From contig NZ_JARYZI010000004.1 of NCBI RefSeq assembly GCF_029914245.1, positions 300,568 to 364,567 of the forward strand: 64,000 nucleotides of DNA. Reading direction: 5' to 3'. The notes beneath the pieces are model-generated. The model was not told the origin of the DNA and made no database searches. It saw only the letters and a program-made list of their open reading frames with translations. This document shows, one piece after another, positions 61,101-64,000 of the stretch. Positions within the stretch are counted from its first letter, which is position 1; each line of letters starts with the position of its first letter. The position numbers and the translations under genes are program-made. The DNA comes from Fusibacter bizertensis (GTDB taxonomy: Bacteria > Bacillota > Clostridia > Peptostreptococcales > Acidaminobacteraceae).

Positions 61101-63293
61101 ACTCCATCCACCAGCAGCACTTAAAGTGATACTAGATGGACCATTATAACCTTGAGGTCCTGCGATATCAAAAGTAATATCATCAGGTCGATCACCAGCT
61201 ACATCTTCATCATCATTCCAAACTTTTGTTAAAGTAATTTTACCGATTGGTGTCTGATAATCATTTGAAATTGTAATCGTTTTATCAAGTGCGCCCGGTG
61301 TACCAGCCATTACCTCGACTGTTGTAAATTCAACATAAGCTACACTATAATCTGTGATATAGTCTGGTACTGAAGTTTCTTCAACTTTATATTTAAAATC
61401 GAGAGGTAAATCACTGATGGTTACACCAGCAGTATCACCATTCAAGATCGTATGGCCAGAAGATACGATTACCCAATCACTGCCGACCATTTTATATAGA
61501 TCAAAAGTGACATTGCCTCTAGGGCCTGTACCACTTGGGCCACTTCCAGACCAGTCTTTTTTAACAGTTAAGCTACCTTTTGGTGCATAGCTATTGGTAA
61601 ATGTTTTTGAACCTGTTGGGTTGCTTCTAGAAATTGTAACAGCTTTTCTAGCACCGTTGTCATAAGTCCAAAAACTTGGAGCATTTGTATCATTTTCTTG
61701 GATATAAAATGTCGCTTGATCATTTCCATTAAAACCGTTGTATGGAATATCGAAACTAAACGTATTTGAATTAGTTTGCGCACCATTTACGGTGACATTT
61801 ATTGGTCCAGCAACTAAACTACCATTAGTAGCGCTGTCATATAAGCTAAAGCTGAAAGTTCTATCAGCTGCTGTTACAGGACCTGTAATTGTTTTATAAA
61901 CTGTTATTGTAGCTGCTACATCAGGAGCTGTAAGTGTTAACCAACCATTGTTAGTTAAAGCATTTTCAATTTCTGATTCTGTATAAAACGGGTTGTCACT
62001 TTGTACATTGAAAAGTGAACGTGCACTTTCATTTGTAAAGTGGGTGTCATTAACAGGCGCATCATCTTTAATCTTCACTCTGAAAGTCACTTCAGTTACA
62101 TCACCTGATGTCAAAGCAGTACTACCAGAAGGTAAAGTATCAAAATCATCTCCAACTATGGTCCAAGTTATAGTTCCACTTGACTCGGAAACACCACTTG
62201 GTAAAGCGCCGACAACTTCAAATTCGCTACCTAGTACATCTTCGACAACTACATCACTGTACCCTGTATTTTGATCGTAGTCCATAGGTTTTGAACTGGT
62301 AAAGTTTTGTGAGATTTCATCTAGTGCATCTTCGATTTCATCAGGACCATTGCCGATGATAAAACCACCTTCCCAGTACTTGTGATTGAAAGGTGTATTA
62401 GATGGTCTATAAGATGAAGTGTTAGAACTTGTTGGTTGTAATGTCGCTTGTGCGATATTGTTATTAACGAGATCAAAACCAATTGTGTATATTGCGACAT
62501 CATCACTCGATACGATACCGTCTTCACCTTTTTTAAGTTTCATCCCTTGTAAAATAGTGTACCATACATAATTGCCACCACTGTTAGAACTTCTATGCCA
62601 GTAGTCATAGGTATGTGTAGTAAGATTATCGTAGTATATAGTAGGTTCACCGTCACTTATTAAAACAAGGACTGGTTTATTTACTTTTTCACTTGTAGGT
62701 CTACTTGCAAAAGCATTTTGAGCTACTAAAAACGCATTTTGGATGTTTGTGTATGTGCCACTATAACCGTCATTTATAACATCTTCAGCATGTGCCTTAT
62801 TTGTCATAAAAAGGCCATGTTTAGTTTGCATTTCAGCATCATCATTGTATTTTAACACTGCAACTCTATTTCCTGCGTCAATTAGTTTTTTTGCAATATT
62901 GATTGCAGCAGTTTCTTGACTTCTCAATTTTGAGTATCTTCCACTTCCCATAGAGTAGGAATAATCAAGTGCTAAAATGATATCAAACTTTACAGGTGGT
63001 AACTCAACCTGATAATCTTGACCAGCAGCCCTAAGCTTAATCTCAAATTGTCCGTTGAGAGGGTCTGACGGATTACTACTGCCTAAGTAGTTTACACTTT
63101 TATCTGTCCATATCTGACCATCGCTTAATGCAGATGGTAAAACCGTTTGTGCGTCATTACCTGGATTTGTGATACTCACGCCAGCTGGTAAAGCAAATGA
63201 CGGAATTGGCACCATGCCAAAGATGAGCACAAACGACATCAAGAGCGAGAACACTCTTTTTAATTTAGGATAGTTTTTTAATAAATTCCCCAT
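58107..63293 (-). CDS. giant VWA/Cna-B surface adhesin, LPQTG-anchored
   Basis: A 1728-residue cell-wall protein. Signal peptide LKRVFSLLMSFVLIFGMVPI up to SFA; a VWA domain (about 100-340) with MIDAS DYSYSMGSG; a pilin-type module (TVYKTITG...); eight Cna-B-like modules each starting G-x-L/I-T-V-T/K-K-x-W and ending TNTY, giving the Lys-Asn pairs with an internal Glu for isopeptide bonds; one of them holds an EIPAVP repeat. Then a DUF11-like domain (NYSVELINNGNRTLENLSIL), a MucBP-like repeat (VTFVDTNGATLSPGYQMVGS) and the sorting signal LPQTG, hydrophobic stretch and KKRKF tail. No sortase gene is present. Start 63293 follows AAAGGAGAATTAT. A cyclic-di-GMP riboswitch precedes it. Confidence 0.92.
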   Translation of the reverse strand: MGNLLKNYPKLKRVFSLLMSFVLIFGMVPIPSFALPAGVSITNPGNDAQTVLPSALSDGQIWTDKSVNYLGSSNPSDPLNGQFEIKLRAAGQDYQVELPPVKFDIILALDYSYSMGSGRYSKLRSQETAAINIAKKLIDAGNRVAVLKYNDDAEMQTKHGLFMTNKAHAEDVINDGYSGTYTNIQNAFLVAQNAFASRPTSEKVNKPVLVLISDGEPTIYYDNLTTHTYDYWHRSSNSGGNYVWYTILQGMKLKKGEDGIVSSDDVAIYTIGFDLVNNNIAQATLQPTSSNTSSYRPSNTPFNHKYWEGGFIIGNGPDEIEDALDEISQNFTSSKPMDYDQNTGYSDVVVEDVLGSEFEVVGALPSGVSESSGTITWTIVGDDFDTLPSGSTALTSGDVTEVTFRVKIKDDAPVNDTHFTNESARSLFNVQSDNPFYTESEIENALTNNGWLTLTAPDVAATITVYKTITGPVTAADRTFSFSLYDSATNGSLVAGPINVTVNGAQTNSNTFSFDIPYNGFNGNDQATFYIQENDTNAPSFWTYDNGARKAVTISRSNPTGSKTFTNSYAPKGSLTVKKDWSGSGPSGTGPRGNVTFDLYKMVGSDWVIVSSGHTILNGDTAGVTISDLPLDFKYKVEETSVPDYITDYSVAYVEFTTVEVMAGTPGALDKTITISNDYQTPIGKITLTKVWNDDEDVAGDRPDDITFDIAGPQGYNGPSSITLSAAGGWSKTFETYTFGDYVFTENVPLDYTIDAEDKSQTASISLESRMDSLTFTNTYVAPKGELTVTKVWANENENYSEFRPSSITLNLLFNGEATAYTVDLPEDDATPWTHTFTDLPFGEYTVEEISVDDYDVSYSDPVLLNKFDQAGGITERTGQSTVTNTFKDPKGAITVTKTWVEDGVDETVVRPSSIVVHLLKDSAEIDSYELNDSNNWTHVFEGLELDNSVYTVNETSDDSQMLSMYSEDVSFSGTGASESGLVIGPHARSGNIAIVNTYAKGTITVTKNWNDGNNPVDERPTQAVITLHKITAATEEIPEIPAVPGTPEIPAVPATDDSPEIPAVPAVPEIPGVPGVPAMPQTDEIVGTMIISRPLNTPVVFYNLELGDNISYYITEEDIDFYSKSISESTILLNENNQNQIVNVVNTYTDPKGSLTVNKTWDHGYNPNQPTEVTVKLYEDGVYKTEATFSSSYTFTDLTLGKTYTVVENDVYSYNVDYNGFVSYVPAKLGGQIPSGTVNITNTYEPELGDLEVTKEWVGNTGNPITVTLRRSYGEMIDQGFIETTILNSENEWTDMFYDLPIYGPGGVKYVYAVQEQGSDLSIYDTDTSDTATLNVESSESIVITNTYAPEKGSLTITKAWIGLDEEPINPPVSSISVRLIVDGEPEEGVMVLSAQNNWTVVRSELNVEKSYSVEEVDQFEEFDISYSASEITFDAQNLEKEVTITNLRTLDEPSIDVNKSITNALVQLSGGTATFNYSVELINNGNRTLENLSILDLLTGPNGSTITYNPAPDSSSVDGALFELEGTLAPGESRVFNYSVTVNLAGTYNNVATGTGYYVETEVSDTGEATAVATNPPVITTDPTDPTEDNGPQGLVNVTFVDTNGATLSPGYQMVGSVGTNYGTSARDVIGYILTETPANATGTFIDGSLSVIYVYDVETETITEPEVPLGEATTEEPTTEEIFLPDEGTPLGEALPQTGQLPSELFYAFGSLVTAAGVFLKKRKF
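60048..60205 (-). repeat. Pro-rich EIPAVP repeat inside a Cna-B module of the adhesin
   Basis: About 50 codons encode repeats of E-I-P-A/G-V-P (for example EIPEIPAVPGTPEIPAVPAT and SPEIPAVPAVPEIPGVPGVP), inserted between KITAATE and MPQTDEIVGT, where neighbouring modules have only a short loop. The repetitive DNA (GGTATTTCTGG and GCTGGAACTGC units) could expand or contract by slippage. Confidence 0.85.
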
Positions 63294-63305
63294 ATAATTC
63301 TCCTT

Positions 63306-63326
63306 TGCCAAATAGTTTCTTTGGCA
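63306..63326 (-). promoter_or_regulatory. hairpin beside the adhesin ribosome binding site
   Basis: TGCCAAA and TTTGGCA are perfectly complementary around 7 bases, and the hairpin's last bases touch the AAAGGAG site of the adhesin. It is a candidate expression platform of the riboswitch acting on translation; there is no T-run for termination. Confidence 0.55.
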
Positions 63327-63432
63327 GTCGGACGATCATTGCATCGACAGATTACTTCTATTGATCACTACTTCGATACATTAGACTCCTGACTTTGCGT
63401 CGCCAGTTTTCACTGGGTTTGCCCTTGCATAC
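63325..63432 (-). promoter_or_regulatory. cyclic-di-GMP-I (GEMM-I) riboswitch of the adhesin gene
   Basis: On the minus strand the leader contains GGGCAAACCC (63424-63415), a hairpin CAGTGAAAACTG, GACGCAAAG (63401-63393) and TCAGGAGTCTAAT, then a long ATCGA...TCGAT helix. GGGCAAACC-hairpin-GACGCAAAG is the signature of the GEMM-I aptamer, with the GAAA tetraloop and its receptor side. The 3' boundary is approximate. It lies 14-30 bp before the adhesin start and should tie adhesin expression to cyclic-di-GMP. Confidence 0.85.
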
Positions 63433-63531
63433 AAAAAGTCATAGTACATACATAGTACAAAAAACACTAAAACATAATATTTTTTTACACATTCTGGTGA
63501 GCATCACCCCTTTCCAAGTTATAATGATGTG

Positions 63532-63783
63532 TTAGATTGCTCTATCACTTCTGTCAATTTTCCATGACCTCTTTGAGTTCTCAACTTTATTTTGGAGATG
63601 TACTGCCTCTTCAATAAGTTCTAGAAACTCAACAGTGCTTCTAAAGTGTAAGGTTAAATCTGAATCTAGCCACTTAATCACACCTTGTAAGTTCATGTTA
63701 TCTTGACTGTATATCGTCACTAAGAAATTGGTTCCGCCCACTTTTGCCTGTTTTAAAGGAACTTCTTGAATGTCCTTCTTCAT
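63532..63783 (-). CDS. small conserved hypothetical protein
   Basis: An 83-residue soluble protein. The central segment FLVTIYSQDNMNLQGVIKWL and DLTLHFRSTVEFLELIEEAV resembles a small family common in Clostridia, in which a strand-strand-helix unit includes G-x-I-x-W-L and FRS-x-x-E-x-x-x-LI; no function is known. The start at 63783 (ATG) follows GGAGGCGATGTG. Upstream are a Fur-box-like site and an 11-bp iteron array, suggesting regulation by iron or by an unknown factor. It is transcribed toward the riboswitch region but ends 100 bp before it. Confidence 0.6.
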   Translation of the reverse strand: MKKDIQEVPLKQAKVGGTNFLVTIYSQDNMNLQGVIKWLDSDLTLHFRSTVEFLELIEEAVHLQNKVENSKRSWKIDRSDRAI

Positions 63784-63832
63784 CACATCGCCTCCTTGGG
63801 CACACGATAAAACTTGATTGCTTAATTGTAAT

Positions 63833-63847
63833 TGATAATCATTATAT
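63833..63847 (-). promoter_or_regulatory. Fur-box-like site
   Basis: TGATAATCATTATAT matches 12 of 14 informative bases of the 7-1-7 Fur consensus TGATAATNATTATCA. It lies 50 bp upstream of the small gene at 63783. A palindromic AT-rich match could be chance. Confidence 0.45.
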
Positions 63848-63857
63848 ACCCCGTTTT

Positions 63858-63900
63858 GTTACATATGGCGAACATATGCGTTACATATGCGTTACATAAC
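63858..63900. repeat. four 11-bp iterons
   Basis: GTTACATATGG, CGAACATATGC, GTTACATATGC and GTTACATAAC follow one another exactly (63858-63868, 63869-63879, 63880-63890, 63891-63900), one per helical turn. A related GTTACATATGTTAC is found at 30290-30303. Not explained by any gene; candidate binding array for a protein. Confidence 0.75.
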
Positions 63901-63959
63901 TTTGATATTCGCAAAAACTAAAAAAAAGGTGCTGTTGCAAAATAGCCCCAAAGTAAAAA

Positions 63960-64000
63960 ATGGACTCCAGCAAAATCAATTTTGATTTTGTTGGGTCCAT
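63960..64000. terminator. hairpin at the right edge, possible end of an IS element
   Basis: ATGGACTCCAGCAAAATC (63960-63977) pairs with GATTTTGTTGGGTCCAT (63984-64000) with one bulge and a G-U. The preceding GGTGCTGTTGCAAAATAGC (63928-63946) resembles end sequences of some IS elements. The element, if any, lies beyond the window. Confidence 0.35.

Overview
The window is AT-rich, gene-dense DNA that reads as the chromosome of a low-GC, probably anaerobic Gram-positive bacterium of the Clostridia. Pointers are the strong AGGAGG-type ribosome binding sites, a T-box leader ahead of a class I lysyl-tRNA synthetase, an LPXTG wall protein, a CdsB-type cysteine desulfidase with a sigma-54 promoter, ferredoxin-type proteins, DUF1858/hemerythrin genes and many cyclic-di-GMP proteins. 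The mixture recalls Fusibacter or Acidaminobacter relatives, but no rRNA or other species marker is present, so genus is a guess. No tRNA, rRNA, CRISPR array or intact prophage was found.

Layout. 1-9.1 kb is a scarred accessory region: the 5' part of a HipA-like gene, a yhdT-panF symporter operon behind a hairpin leader, a decayed IS3 element, a RdgB/HAM1 gene with an in-frame stop, a DUF4143 ATPase, a histidine phosphatase and a GNAT gene that have each lost their middles, and a MerR regulator with its classic 19-bp-spacer promoter. 9.4-12.2 kb is trkA-trkH (potassium uptake). 12.3-19.7 kb holds a glyoxalase-fold protein, an AraC regulator, rlmH, a phosphoesterase lipoprotein and a DUF362 ferredoxin protein (the last three separated by twin long palindromes), a glucosaminidase, a GPH transporter and OsmC. 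19.7-27.4 kb contains a candidate small RNA, a sigma-54 promoter with three upstream palindromes ahead of cdsB, then lon, a calcium-binding-type protein and a sigma-54 activator that is a good candidate regulator of cdsB.

27.4-48.2 kb is rich in second-messenger signalling: EAL-HDOD, PAS-GGDEF-HD-GYP, TPR-GAF-GGDEF and PAS-GAF-GGDEF proteins. Between them lie a DUF1858/hemerythrin operon (probable iron-centre or nitrosative-stress protection), a complete pyruvate dehydrogenase operon with its own lipoate ligase (lplA-pdhA-pdhB-pdhC-lpdA-esterase), a secreted peptidoglycan-binding protein with three large repeats, cobO and a WG-repeat lipoprotein. 48.4-57.4 kb carries a GNAT gene, T-box-lysK, AIM24-like and SIR2 genes, a GntR/ABC transporter operon with a palindromic operator, msrB, a second lipoate ligase and lipA. 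Lipoate ligases and lipA together can feed the E2 of the PDH complex.

57.4-64 kb ends with a small secreted Gly-rich protein and a 1728-residue VWA/Cna-B/LPQTG surface protein. A cyclic-di-GMP-I riboswitch lies directly in front of the surface protein gene, linking the signalling enzymes in this window to an adhesin output. The last gene, a small conserved protein, has a Fur-box-like site and four 11-bp iterons upstream.

Most interesting points: the sigma-54/palindrome control region and neighbouring small RNA, the riboswitch-controlled adhesin with an expandable EIPAVP repeat, two families of intergenic palindromes (one showing compensatory changes and flanking an accessory block), and the 11-bp iteron array.
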